From: Burkholderia seminalis DSM 23518 | GTDB taxonomy: Bacteria; Pseudomonadota; Gammaproteobacteria; Burkholderiales; Burkholderiaceae | Direction: 5' to 3' | Length of the DNA stretch: 64,000 nucleotides | NCBI RefSeq assembly: GCF_902832885.1 | Contig: NZ_CADFDK010000001.1 | Coordinates: 1,178,001 to 1,242,000 of the forward strand | Shown here: positions 18,461-29,309 of the stretch, piece by piece | Layout: each line of letters starts with the position of its first letter | Numbering within the stretch: the first letter of the stretch is position 1 | Notes under the pieces: generated by a model | What the model saw: the letters and a program-made list of their open reading frames with translations, nothing else | Told to the model about the DNA's origin: nothing | The model's database searches: none | Made by a program: the position numbers and the translations under genes

Positions 18461-19660
18461 ATGTCCACCGCCTCCACCGACCGTCCGACCGACACCGCCT
18501 CGCCCCACTACTCGCGCAGCCTGCTGTTGCTGCTCGCGACGATCGCGGGCGTATCGGTCGCGAACATCTACTACAACCAGCCGCTGCTCGACAGCTTCCG
18601 CTCGACTTTTCCCGACGGCGCGTCATGGATCGGCGCGGTGCCGACCGCGACGCAGCTCGGTTATGCCGCCGGCATGTTCCTGCTCGCGCCGCTCGGCGAC
18701 CGGTTCGACCGCCGCGGGCTGATCCTGATGCAGATCGCCGGCCTGTCGGTCGCGCTGATCGTGGCGGCCACCGCGCCGTCGCTGGCCGTACTCGCCGTCG
18801 CGAGCCTCGCGATCGGCGTCCTCGCGACCATCGCGCAGCAGGCCGTGCCGTTCGCCGCCGAAATCGCGCCGCCCGCCGAACGCGGGCATGCAGTCGGCAC
18901 CGTGATGAGCGGCCTGCTGCTCGGCATCCTGCTCGCGCGCACGGCCGCCGGTTTCGTCGCCGAGTATTTCGGCTGGCGCGCGGTGTTCGCCGCGTCGGTC
19001 GCGGCACTCGTCGTGCTCGCCGCCGTGATCGTGATGCGGCTGCCGCGCAGTTCGCCGACGTCGACGCTGTCGTACGGCAAGCTGCTCGGCTCGATGTGGC
19101 ATCTGGCCGTCGAACTGCGCGGGCTGCGCGAGGCGTCGCTGACGGGTGCCGCGCTGTTCGCGGCGTTCAGCGCGTTCTGGCCCGTGCTGACGCTGCTGCT
19201 CGCAGGCGCGCCGTTCCATCTCGGCCCGCAGGCTGCCGGCCTGTTCGGGATCGTCGGGGCGGCCGGCGCGCTCGCGGCGCCGTACGCCGGCCGCTTCGCG
19301 GACACGCGCGGCCCGCGCGCGATCATCTCGCTCGCGATCGCGCTGTTGGCGTTGTCATTCGTGATTTTTGCGGTGTCGGGTTCGAGCCTCGCCGGACTCG
19401 TGATCGGCGTGATCGTGCTGGATGTCGGCGTACAGGCCGCGCAGATCTCCAACCAGTCGCGCATCTATGCGCTGAAGCCCGACGCGCGCAGCCGCGTGAA
19501 CACGGTGTACATGGTGTGTTACTTCATCGGCGGCGCGCTCGGCTCGTCGGTCGGGGTTGCCGCATGGCATGCGTTCGGCTGGACCGGCATGTGCGCGACG
19601 GGGCTGCTGTTCGCCGCGCTCGCGGGCTGGTCCCACCATCGCGGCGGCCGGCACGGCTGA
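18461..19660 (+). CDS. MFS transporter (NepI/YdhP-like, DHA1 family)
   Basis: This 399-residue protein starts at MSTASTDRPTDTASPHYSR; an upstream GTG at 18416 adds 15 residues. It has twelve hydrophobic segments. The first, LLLLLATIAGVSVANIYYNQPLL, and the loop GDRFDRRG (the MFS A-motif variant) are typical of small-solute or sugar-efflux DHA1 members. The substrate is unknown. It is a single gene ending 21 bp before a convergent EamA transporter. Confidence 0.82.
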   Translation: MSTASTDRPTDTASPHYSRSLLLLLATIAGVSVANIYYNQPLLDSFRSTFPDGASWIGAVPTATQLGYAAGMFLLAPLGDRFDRRGLILMQIAGLSVALIVAATAPSLAVLAVASLAIGVLATIAQQAVPFAAEIAPPAERGHAVGTVMSGLLLGILLARTAAGFVAEYFGWRAVFAASVAALVVLAAVIVMRLPRSSPTSTLSYGKLLGSMWHLAVELRGLREASLTGAALFAAFSAFWPVLTLLLAGAPFHLGPQAAGLFGIVGAAGALAAPYAGRFADTRGPRAIISLAIALLALSFVIFAVSGSSLAGLVIGVIVLDVGVQAAQISNQSRIYALKPDARSRVNTVYMVCYFIGGALGSSVGVAAWHAFGWTGMCATGLLFAALAGWSHHRGGRHG

Positions 19661-19681
19661 GCGCGGCCGGCCACGGCGGCG

Positions 19682-20857
19682 TCACGCGTCGGCGCGCGGC
19701 ACGGCCGGTTCGTCGACGGGCGGCGGCGCGAACGCCGGTGCCGGGTCGATCACCGCGGCGGGATCCATCACGGCAGCCGGCGCCGGCACCGCGAGCGGAA
19801 CGGCGGAAGGCGCGAGGATCGGCGCCGCTTCGGGAATCGCGATCTGCTCGGGGGCGGCATCGGCCGCCGCCGGCGCGTGCTCGGCCGCCACGGCCGCCGA
19901 ACTGTCGGCCGCCGCCCGTGCCGCCGGCCGACGCGCCGGATCGAACACGAACGACAGCGCGACACTGCCGAGGATCGCGACGGTCGCGACCACGGTCGCC
20001 ATCGTCACCGGCTCGCCGAGCAGCAGCGCACCGAGCGCGACCGCGACGATCGGGTTCACGTACATGCAGCTGCTCGCGATGATCGGGCTCGTATGGCGGA
20101 TCAGATAGCCGTACGCGACATACGCGGCCATCGTGCAGAACACCATCAGGTACAGGAACGCGAACACCGGCCCCACCATCACCTGTTCGATGCGTTCGCC
20201 GATCAGCCAGGCGACGAGCGTCGAAATCAGGCCGCCGAGGCCGATCTGCAGCGACGTCGACAGGAACAGGTCCGACGGCAGCCTGAGCCGCGTCGCGAGG
20301 TGCGCGCCGCCCGCCCAGAACAGCGCGCCGGCCAGCACGCAGATCGTGCCCAGTGCCGAATTCCGGGCCGCCGCGCCACCCGAGTTCAGCACGACGATAC
20401 CGACCATCCCGAGCGCGACGGCCGCCCACTCGCCCTTCGTCACGGGCCGCCCGGCCACCGCCGCGATCACCGTCGCGAACAGCGGCACGGTCGCCACCAT
20501 CACCGCGGCCGAGCCGCTGCTGACCGAGCTGATCCCCAGCGCGATCGTGCCGGACGACAGCGCGACGAGCATCGTGCCGACGATCCCCGCGTTGCGAATT
20601 TCGAGCAGCGTCGGCCATTCGGGCTTGCGTCGCAGCGCGAAGATGAACAGGCCGATCCCGCCGAGCAGGTTGCGCAGCCCCGACAGCAGCAGCGGCGGGA
20701 ACGACTGCAGCGCGAAATGCAGGCCGCTGTAGGTCGAACCCCAGACGAAATAGATGAACACGAGCGCCAGCGCGACCCGGCCGCCGCGGCTTTGCGGCAG
20801 GCGGATCCGGAACGAAAAGCGCGCGAGGAAATCGAGCAGGCGGTCGAGCGGCGTCAT
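19682..20857 (-). CDS. EamA/DMT-family transporter with an extended Ala/Pro tail
   Basis: This 391-residue protein is chosen to start at MTPLDRLLDFLARF (20857). The two EamA repeats cover about residues 25-305, starting ALALVFIYFVWGSTYSGLHFALQS. After the last membrane helix (VALSFVFDPARR) there is a C-terminal tail of about 80 residues almost wholly Ala, Pro, Val, Asp and Glu, which usual EamA proteins of about 300 residues lack. The tail is probably a disordered cytoplasmic extension. The substrate is unknown. Confidence 0.8.
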   Translation of the reverse strand: MTPLDRLLDFLARFSFRIRLPQSRGGRVALALVFIYFVWGSTYSGLHFALQSFPPLLLSGLRNLLGGIGLFIFALRRKPEWPTLLEIRNAGIVGTMLVALSSGTIALGISSVSSGSAAVMVATVPLFATVIAAVAGRPVTKGEWAAVALGMVGIVVLNSGGAAARNSALGTICVLAGALFWAGGAHLATRLRLPSDLFLSTSLQIGLGGLISTLVAWLIGERIEQVMVGPVFAFLYLMVFCTMAAYVAYGYLIRHTSPIIASSCMYVNPIVAVALGALLLGEPVTMATVVATVAILGSVALSFVFDPARRPAARAAADSSAAVAAEHAPAAADAAPEQIAIPEAAPILAPSAVPLAVPAPAAVMDPAAVIDPAPAFAPPPVDEPAVPRADA

Positions 20858-21382
20858 CGTGCAGCCCGCCCGCACGTCACGCCGCGTGCCCCGCTGAAAG
20901 ACGCCGGCCATGCCGGCAAACGGTCCTGGCGGGACCGGAAAGGCAGAGCGAACGTGCGGAACGACATGGCAGTGCGAACGGCGACGAAAGAGAACCGGCG
21001 AGCGGCGGCAGAGGGACAAAAAAAACGTGCGCACCCGCTTCGGCTGCACACGCTCGGCATTATGGCATCAAGGATTCGAAAGCATCGTCAGACCTGTCTG
21101 AAAGCATAAAGACTGACGTTTCGGCGCGACATTTTTCGGCCCGCACGCGGATGAAATCCGGGGCCGGATGAACGGAACGCGCGCGCACCCGCGCAATCCG
21201 GGGCCGTCGAATCCGGCGTCGGTCAAACGGCCCGCCGTGCGCGCCGGTCCGTCCGTCGCGCCGGTCGTGACGGACGACGGGTGGGCTCGACGCGTTCGTG
21301 AACAGGGCCGCTGCGGTCGGCCCGCCTGTCGATCTTCAGGTGCGCGAATCCGCGTGCCGGACGCGCGCGCCCCGTGCGACGC
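20858..21382. other. 525-bp gap; no gene recognised
   Basis: This gap lies between the starts of EamA transcription and the end of the molybdopterin oxidoreductase gene. The open frames here have no convincing start or motif. A small dyad TCAGACCTGTCTGA (21088-21101) lies about 230 bp upstream of the EamA start and could be an operator. Nothing else stands out. Confidence 0.5.
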
Positions 21383-22171
21383 TCACGATCCGCCGAACCA
21401 GTTGTAGCCCTGATCGACCCAGTAGCCGCCCGGGAACGTATCGGTCACGAAGATTTCCATGATGTGCTTCGGATTCTTGTAACCGAGCTTGGTCGGCATC
21501 CGCAGCTTCATCGGGAAGCCGTACTCCGGCGGCAACTGGCGGCCGTCGTACTCGAGCGCGAGCAGCGTCTGCGGATGCAGCGCGGTCGGCATGTCGATGC
21601 TTTCGTAATAATCGTCCGCGCACTTGAAGCCGACGTATTTCGCCCGCGTGTCGGCGCCGGCGCGCGCGAGGAACGCGCCGAACGGCGTGCCGCCCCAGCG
21701 GCCGATCGCACTCCACCCTTCGACGCAGATGTGCCGCGTGATCTGTTCCGCATGCGGCAGCGCGCGCAGCTCGTCGAGCGTCCACACGCGCTTGCCCGTC
21801 ACGCGGCCGGACAGCACGAGGCGATACGTCGACGCATCGACGTGCCGCACTTCGTCGATCCCGTAGTACGCGTTGAACGGGAACGGACGCGTGATGTCGG
21901 CCTCGGTGTAGGTCGGCGCGAGCCGGTCGGGGTTGAACAGCCACGCCTGCACGCGATCGTTCATGCGCGACACTTTCTCGAGAAACGTGTTGACCGACGC
22001 GTCGTCCTGCAACGTGCAGCCGGTCAGCATCGCGAGGCCGCCGAGCGTCAGGACGCGCCGGTTGAAGAGCCGCCGCGACGGCATCTCGAGCTCGCGGCGC
22101 ACGTCGAGTTCGAGCGACTTGCGGTCGAGCGTCCAGCGCGACTCGTCGCGGTTTTTTTCGGATTCCGACAT
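21383..22171 (-). CDS. Molybdopterin-dependent oxidoreductase (sulfite oxidase/MsrP-fold), Tat-exported
   Basis: This 262-residue protein has an N-terminus with a twin-arginine motif (SRRLFNRRVLTLGGLAMLTGC, about 32-52) preceded by an unusually long polar n-region. It ends in a lipobox-like LTGC, so it may be a Tat-exported lipoprotein. The Mo-cofactor domain follows, with the ligand cysteine in RHICVEGWSAIGRWGG (about 149) and the late FPMKLRMPTKLGYKNPKHI segment. The family includes periplasmic methionine-sulfoxide reductase and related Mo enzymes. It begins 29 nt after the cytochrome b gene, its probable electron donor. It is shorter than MsrP (about 330), so the substrate is uncertain. 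Confidence 0.8.
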   Translation of the reverse strand: MSESEKNRDESRWTLDRKSLELDVRRELEMPSRRLFNRRVLTLGGLAMLTGCTLQDDASVNTFLEKVSRMNDRVQAWLFNPDRLAPTYTEADITRPFPFNAYYGIDEVRHVDASTYRLVLSGRVTGKRVWTLDELRALPHAEQITRHICVEGWSAIGRWGGTPFGAFLARAGADTRAKYVGFKCADDYYESIDMPTALHPQTLLALEYDGRQLPPEYGFPMKLRMPTKLGYKNPKHIMEIFVTDTFPGGYWVDQGYNWFGGS

Positions 22172-22200
22172 GATGATTTCCTTCGCCCGCGGTGGGCAGG

Positions 22201-22833
22201 TCAGCGGCCGCGCAACATCGCGAGCAGCGAGCGCGGCACCAGCAGCGCCATCGCGACATGGACGACAAAGAAGGCGACCAGCAGCGACATCGCCCAGAAA
22301 TGCACGACGCGTGCGTTGTCGTAGCCGCCGAACAGTTCGCGCAGCAGCGGAAACTGGACGGACTTCCAGATCGTGAGCCCCGACAGCACCAGCACGACGA
22401 GATCGACGATCGCGGTCAGGTACGCGGCACGCTGCACCGCGTTGTAGACGCTCAGGTCGTCATGCGCGAGCCGCCCGCCGAGCGCGGCGCGGATGTCGCG
22501 CCATACGGATGCCGGCGTGACGGGCAGCAGCTTGCGCGCGAAGCGCCCCGTCGCGATCGACATCGCGAGGTAGAACAGCCCGTTGGCGACCAGCAGCCAC
22601 ATCGCCGCGAAATGCCATTGCAGCGCGCCGCCGAGCCAGCCGCCGAGCGTAATGCCGTGCGCGAACGTGAATGACGGATAGATCGGCGACGCGTCGTAGA
22701 TGCGCCAGCCCGACAGCGCCATCAGGATCGCCGCGAGCGCGTTGAGCCAGTGGCTCACGCGCACCCACGGCGGATGAATCGTGGGCGCGGGCGGCGGCGT
22801 GCTCGTGCGATCCGTGACAGGAACCGTTTGCAT
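22201..22833 (-). CDS. Cytochrome b561-family membrane protein
   Basis: This 210-residue protein starts MQTVPVTDRTSTPPPAP (22833). It has four membrane helices with candidate haem-ligand histidines in VSHWLNAL, FAHGITLGG, QWHFAAM and RVVHFWAMSLLVAFFVVHVAM. This is the di-haem cytochrome b fold of bacterial b561 and hydrogenase cytochromes. It lies between an MXKDX protein gene and the Mo enzyme gene, all on one strand. It would carry electrons from quinol to the periplasmic Mo enzyme, the role of MsrQ in the unrelated MsrPQ pair. Confidence 0.82.
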   Translation of the reverse strand: MQTVPVTDRTSTPPPAPTIHPPWVRVSHWLNALAAILMALSGWRIYDASPIYPSFTFAHGITLGGWLGGALQWHFAAMWLLVANGLFYLAMSIATGRFARKLLPVTPASVWRDIRAALGGRLAHDDLSVYNAVQRAAYLTAIVDLVVLVLSGLTIWKSVQFPLLRELFGGYDNARVVHFWAMSLLVAFFVVHVAMALLVPRSLLAMLRGR

Positions 22834-22904
22834 GATGAAGACTCCCGGATTGAGGCGTCGGGGCGGGACGCGATGCGTGTTGCCGGTCGCGCCCCGCGCA
22901 TTCG

Positions 22905-23177
22905 TCAGTTCGACGGGCTCATGGCGTCCTTCTTCATCGCGTCGCCCTTGGACATCGCGTCGTGGCCCATCGCGTCCTTCTTCATCGCGTCGTGCTTCAT
23001 GCCGTCCTTCTTCATGCCGTCCTTCTTCATCGCGCCGTCCTTGGCCATCGCGTCGTGGCCCATCGCGTCCTTCGACATCGACATGCCGTCCTTCGACATC
23101 GCATCGTTCTGCGCATATGCGCCCGTTGCGATCGTGGCAAGCGCGGCGACACAGGCAACCAGGAATACGTTTTTCAT
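22905..23177 (-). CDS. Pentapeptide MXKDX repeat protein
   Basis: This 90-residue protein has a Sec signal peptide (MKNVFLVACVAALATIATGAYA). The mature part is built of five-residue repeats of the form M-x-K/H-D-x (AMSKDGMSMSKDAMGHDAMA, and so on). The ribosome-binding site GGAGAG precedes the ATG. This matches the known short MXKDX family of proteobacteria, exported and very rich in Met, Lys, Asp and His. The function is unknown. Met and His could bind metals such as copper. It leads an apparent three-gene set with the cytochrome b and Mo enzyme. The DNA is a tandem 15-bp-type repeat. Confidence 0.85.
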   Translation of the reverse strand: MKNVFLVACVAALATIATGAYAQNDAMSKDGMSMSKDAMGHDAMAKDGAMKKDGMKKDGMKHDAMKKDAMGHDAMSKGDAMKKDAMSPSN

Positions 23178-23234
23178 GACATCTCTCCACTACATGGGTT
23201 TAGGAGCCGAATAGACGGAGCACACCGCCGGAAA

Positions 23235-23248
23235 TGACAGCGATGTCA
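23235..23248. promoter_or_regulatory. TGACA/TGTCA dyad upstream of the MXKDX gene
   Basis: TGACAGCGATGTCA (5-bp arms, 4-bp centre) lies 58 bp upstream of the MXKDX start, just before an A8 run. It may be an operator. The arms are short, so chance is not excluded. Confidence 0.25.
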
Positions 23249-23450
23249 AAAAAAATTCTAGACGCCGAAAATGAAGACGCGAATGCTGCACCGCTCGACC
23301 CTGGGCGGCCCCACCGGGAAGCCGTTCGGCGGCCGCGATTGCTGCGGCGCACCCCGCCCGGTCCGGCCGCGGCGATCAAGCGATCGCCCGGCGGCATCCG
23401 CTCCGCTCCCGGTTGAAACCGCCGCCAAGCCGGTGTATCGTGTGCCCTTG

Positions 23451-23551
23451 CTAACGCGGGGGTCCTGCAATGCGCCCGGTCAAACAACCGGCATTGCGGG
23501 TGAGAAATACCCTTTGAACCTGATCTGGATAATGCCAGCGCAGGGAAGCGT
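23451..23551 (+). ncRNA. TPP riboswitch (THI element) of thiC
   Basis: The conserved thiamine pyrophosphate aptamer is present. The P1/P2 5' strands start at CGCGGGGGTCCTGC. The J segment GCGGGTGAGAAATACCC follows, then TGAACCTGATCTGGATAAT and GCCAGCGCAGGGA. It lies about 140 nt upstream of the thiC start on the same strand and should repress thiC when TPP binds. A 9-bp hairpin at 23642-23675 lies just before the thiC ribosome-binding site and may belong to the expression platform. Confidence 0.95.
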
Positions 23552-23576
23552 ACGGATTTCGCCGCCATCCCTCTGA

Positions 23577-25622
<2,046 letters not shown>

Positions 25623-25663
25623 GCGCAAGCAGCGATCCGCGCCGGGTCGCATCGCGATGCATG

Positions 25664-25689
25664 AAGCCCGCTTTCGAGCGGGCTTTTTT
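25664..25689 (+). terminator. Rho-independent terminator of thiC
   Basis: GCCCGCT-TTCG-AGCGGGC (a UUCG tetraloop hairpin) is followed by T6, 43 nt after the thiC stop codon. Confidence 0.93.
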
Positions 25690-25854
25690 GCGCACGTCGC
25701 GTGCCTGCGGCGGCACGGGAAACAATTGATTACGAAACCGCGCAAGCCTTAACAAGTCCTTACAGCAGCCCCGCCAAGCGGCGCGTAGATTGGGGTCATG
25801 CGCGGCCGCCAGCCGGTCGCGCGACCTCCGCTCACTACCACAAGGACAACGATC

Positions 25855-26067
25855 ATGAACTCGATTCGGCGTTTTGGGGTATGCGCGCTTCTCGTCGCGA
25901 CGGTGGCCAGCCTGTCGGCCTGCGATTCGATGTCACGACGTCAGCGCGACACGGCAATCGGCGCGGGTGTCGGCGGCGTCGCCGGCGCGGCGATCGGCGG
26001 CAGCGCGCTGTCGACGCTCGGCGGTGCGGCAGCCGGCGGCATCATCGGTAACCAGGTCGGCAAGTAA
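25855..26067 (+). CDS. Small glycine-zipper lipoprotein (OsmB-like)
   Basis: This 70-residue protein starts at MNSIRRFGVCALLVATVASLSAC (25855). The lipobox LSAC gives an acylated Cys at about 23. The mature part is mainly a glycine-zipper repeat (GAGVGGVAGAAIGGSALSTL, then GGAAAGGIIGNQVG), typical of osmotically inducible outer-membrane lipoproteins of the OsmB/SlyB type. The function is unknown. It is monocistronic. Confidence 0.75.
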   Translation: MNSIRRFGVCALLVATVASLSACDSMSRRQRDTAIGAGVGGVAGAAIGGSALSTLGGAAAGGIIGNQVGK

Positions 26068-26261
26068 GCCGCCGGCCGGACCCGACGCAACCTTCGTCCA
26101 GACGGCGTTTCCGCGATGCGGAAGCGCCGTTTTCGCATGCGGCGCCGCAATAGGCGCGGCAGCCGCCCGGAAATGATCGGTTACCGTTTTGCACACCGTG
26201 TCATCGGCGCGCGGCCTAAGCTTAAGCATCTGCCGATTGCCGGCTCCGCCGGAGAGACATC

Positions 26262-26510
26262 ATGAACAGGACCCTCGTCGCGGCGGCGCTCGCCTGCACG
26301 ACGCTCGCCGGCTGCTACTACCCGTACGGCTACTATCCCGGCGGCTATTACACGGCCGCGCCGGTGCAGCCGGCGCCCGTGTACGTCGATCCCGGCCCCG
26401 CCTACTACTATCCGGCGCCGGCCTATGCGCCTGCCTGGGGCGGCTATTGGGGACCGGCGCTGTCGCTCAATTTCGGCTTCGGCGGACGCGGCGGCTGGCG
26501 CCATCACTGA
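26262..26510 (+). CDS. Small Tyr/Pro/Gly-rich lipoprotein
   Basis: This 82-residue protein has a GGAGAGACATC ribosome-binding region and a lipoprotein signal (MNRTLVAAALACTTLAGC). The mature part is low-complexity YYPYGYYPGGYYTAAPVQPAP-type sequence ending in GRGGWRHH. Similar short PXPV-type lipoproteins occur in Burkholderia. It is probably an envelope protein; the function is unknown. Confidence 0.7.
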   Translation: MNRTLVAAALACTTLAGCYYPYGYYPGGYYTAAPVQPAPVYVDPGPAYYYPAPAYAPAWGGYWGPALSLNFGFGGRGGWRHH

Positions 26511-26651
26511 CCGGGCACGGCCGCCGACGGGTGGCGCCCTGCCCCCTCGACCGGCGATATTCCCGTTTCTTGTCGTTTCATCGAATCGTGAAACGACGGC
26601 GCGGTAACGCGGTGTAAGATTCATCGCAACCCGTCCTCGCCCTCACGATCG

Positions 26652-27578
26652 ATGTCACCCAAGAACGCCTTCCTGCTGACCGTGCTCGCTGCCCTGTGGG
26701 GCGCGTCGTTCCTGTTCATCCGGATCGGCGTCATCGATCTCGGCGTCGCGCCGCTGATGGCGTTGCGCGTGGGCATCGGCGCGCTGTTTCTCACCGGCTT
26801 CGCGCTGACGCGCTTCAAACCCGCCGACCTCGGTGCGCGATTGCGCCGCCATGCGTGGCCGTTGTTCGTCGTCGGCGCACTGAACTCGGGCATCCCGTTC
26901 TGCCTGTTCGCGTTCGCCGAGCTGACGCTGTCGGCCGGGCTCACGTCGGTGATCAATGCGACGACGCCACTGTGGGGCGCGCTCGTCGCGTACCTGTGGC
27001 TGAAGGACAAGCTGTCGTTGCCGCGTGCGCTCGGCCTCGTGATCGGCTTTGCCGGGGTCCTCACGCTCGTGTGGAACCAGATCGCGAACGCGCACGGCGA
27101 CACGGGCGCCAGCGCGACCGCGCTCGCTGCCGCCGCGGCGCTCGGCGCGACGCTGCTGTACGGCATCGCGGCCAATTACACGAAGCGCACGCTCGGTGGC
27201 GTCGATCCGCTCGTCAACGCGGCCGGCAGCATGATCGGCTCGACCCTCCTGCTGCTGCCGTTCGCGATCGCCACCTGGCCGGCGGCGCCGGTCAGCGCCC
27301 ACGCCTGGGGCGCGGTACTCGCCCTCGGCATCGCGTGCACCGGCATCGCGTATTTCATCTTCTTCTATCTGATCGCGCATGTCGGCCCCGCCCGCGCGAT
27401 TACCGTGACGTTCGTGATCCCGGTGTTCGGGCTGCTGTGGGGCGCGCTGTTCCTGGGCGAACACGTGTCGGCCGTCATGATCGAAGGCTGCGCGATCGTA
27501 CTCGTCGGCACCGCGCTCGCGACCGGCGTGATCAAGCGGATTCCCGGCATCCGGCCGCGCGGCGGCGAAGCGGCCTGA
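26652..27578 (+). CDS. EamA/DMT-family transporter
   Basis: This 308-residue inner-membrane protein has two EamA repeats. It starts MSPKNAFLLTVLAALWGASFLFIRIG and ends GTALATGVIKRIPGIRPRG. There are ten predicted membrane helices, and the length is usual for the family. Substrates of such transporters are often amino acids or metabolites and cannot be told here. It is unlike the EamA gene at 19682 in lacking the long tail. Confidence 0.8.
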   Translation: MSPKNAFLLTVLAALWGASFLFIRIGVIDLGVAPLMALRVGIGALFLTGFALTRFKPADLGARLRRHAWPLFVVGALNSGIPFCLFAFAELTLSAGLTSVINATTPLWGALVAYLWLKDKLSLPRALGLVIGFAGVLTLVWNQIANAHGDTGASATALAAAAALGATLLYGIAANYTKRTLGGVDPLVNAAGSMIGSTLLLLPFAIATWPAAPVSAHAWGAVLALGIACTGIAYFIFFYLIAHVGPARAITVTFVIPVFGLLWGALFLGEHVSAVMIEGCAIVLVGTALATGVIKRIPGIRPRGGEAA

Positions 27579-28001
27579 GGATCCGGGCGCGGGCGCCAAC
27601 GCATCGCGGATGGCGGCACCGCGCACCCGCATTCATCCGACGGCGGATCTCGTTCGCGCCTGTCTCCGCCGCCGGGATTTTTCGTCCCCCGCCCTTTACC
27701 ATTCGCCATGCGGTCGGGTTGTCATGTGCGCCGGCAGCGCCCGCCGCTGCGTGACGGTCATGCGCGGCACGCACGCGAACGGCACCCGGCACCCCCGCGC
27801 CGTTGCCATGGCCGGGCCGTGTACCGTTTGCGTCTGGAGTTACCCTGATACGCGCGCCGCTGCAATCCCGGTACACTCGAAACACTTATCCGCACGAGGC
27901 GGCCTCGATGTACCACGTTCTTTCGCGTCCGCCTGCGCGTGCGACCGCATCGGCGTGGCGGCCCGCTCCCGCCCCACCGTACGCCCCCGGGCACCGTTGA
28001 C
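27579..28001. other. 423-bp gap before the EAL gene; no gene recognised
   Basis: I find no convincing coding frame. The sequence changes to lower GC only near 27820-27900, where the EAL promoter probably lies. I do not see clear promoter boxes. Confidence 0.4.
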
Positions 28002-29282
28002 ATGAAGCCCGCCCGCGACCTGTCGCTCGACTCCCTGCTCGAACGCCTGACGCCGACGCCCGGCGGCTGGGTCGCCACCTTTCGCACCACGACGCTGCGC
28101 AGCGTGTTCCAGCCCGTGTTGTCGATCACGCACAAGCGCGTCGTCGGCTACGAAGCGCTGCTGCGCGTCGTCGACGCGGACGGCACGCTGCTCTCGCCCA
28201 CCGCCCTCTTCGACAAGACGCGTGCCGACGCCGACGCGCTGCTGCTCGACCGGCTCGCGCGCTGCCTGCACACGGCCAACTTCGTCGCGCAGGGAATCGG
28301 CGACGGCTGGCTGTTCCTGAACGTGACGCCGCGCGTACTCGATACGGGCCTCGTGCAGCGCGAGTTCGTCGAGGCGCTGTGCCGGCATTTCGGGTTGCCG
28401 CCGAACCGCATCGTGCTGGAGGTCGTCGAGCAACCGGCGCGCGACGAAGCCGCGCTCGCCCGCACGATCGACATGATCCAGCATCGCGATTTCCTGATCG
28501 CGATCGACGATTTCGGCACCGGATTCTCGAATTTCGACCGCGTCTGGCGCGCACGGCCCGACATCGTCAAGCTCGACCGCTCGCTCGTCGAACGCGCGAC
28601 CGGGTCGGCCGACGATCGCCGCATCATGCATCACCTCGTGTCGATGCTGCACCAGGCCGGCGCGATGGTGCTGGCCGAAGGCGTCGAAAGCGACGACGCG
28701 CTGCAGACGCTGATGGAGGCCGATATCGATTTCGTGCAGGGTTTCCAGTTCGGCCAGCCCGATGCGTCGATCGCGCATGCGAGCGCGGCCGCGCCCGCGA
28801 TGCTCGACGCCGCGTGGCAGCGCTTCATCGCACGCCGGCGCCCGCCGGTCATCGCCGAGCAGCCGGGCTTCGATGCGATCGAACGACTCGTGCTGGGCGG
28901 TGCGGCCGCCTTTTCCGCCAGCGGCAATCTGCAGGATGCCGCCCAACGCGTGTTCACGGTGCCGGCCGCGCGCCGCGTGTTCGTCACCGACGAGATCGGC
29001 GAGCAGTTCCTGCCGTCGATCACCGCGCGGCCCGACGACGGTCAGGCAGTCACCGCCCGCCTCGCGCCGCTGTTCCCGGAAACCCACAGCAACTGGTCGC
29101 GGCGCCCGTACTTCCAGCGCGCGATCGCCGCACCTGGACGCGTCGCGCTGATGGGCCCGCATTTCTCGCTGACGGAAGGCCGCGACTGCTACACGGCCGC
29201 CGTCGCGATCCGCGCACGGAGCCGGCTCGTCGTGTTCTGCGTCGACTTCGTGCTCGACAGCGCGGGAACGGTGATGCGCTAG
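28002..29282 (+). CDS. EAL-domain c-di-GMP phosphodiesterase with C-terminal sensor-like domain
   Basis: This 426-residue protein starts at the ATG at 28002. The EAL domain spans about 25-265 with the residues needed for catalysis: E51 (YEALLR), N107 (FLNVTP), E140 (LEVVEQ), D169/D170 (IDDFGTG), K190 (KLDRSLV), E226 (AEGVES) and Q246 (VQGFQFGQP). The C-terminal 150 residues contain NWSRRPYFQRAI, like the PAS/Cache-type domain of YkuI. No GGDEF domain is present. It should hydrolyse cyclic di-GMP. It is cytoplasmic: I see no membrane segment. Confidence 0.85.
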   Translation: MKPARDLSLDSLLERLTPTPGGWVATFRTTTLRSVFQPVLSITHKRVVGYEALLRVVDADGTLLSPTALFDKTRADADALLLDRLARCLHTANFVAQGIGDGWLFLNVTPRVLDTGLVQREFVEALCRHFGLPPNRIVLEVVEQPARDEAALARTIDMIQHRDFLIAIDDFGTGFSNFDRVWRARPDIVKLDRSLVERATGSADDRRIMHHLVSMLHQAGAMVLAEGVESDDALQTLMEADIDFVQGFQFGQPDASIAHASAAAPAMLDAAWQRFIARRRPPVIAEQPGFDAIERLVLGGAAAFSASGNLQDAAQRVFTVPAARRVFVTDEIGEQFLPSITARPDDGQAVTARLAPLFPETHSNWSRRPYFQRAIAAPGRVALMGPHFSLTEGRDCYTAAVAIRARSRLVVFCVDFVLDSAGTVMR

Positions 29283-29309
29283 CCGCGCGCGCCGCCGGCC
29301 GTTCATTCG

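Noticed and set aside
22905-23177. Tandem 15-bp DNA repeats as a CRISPR array or satellite
   Set aside because: The repeats are contiguous, without unique spacers, and encode the MXKDX pentapeptides in frame.
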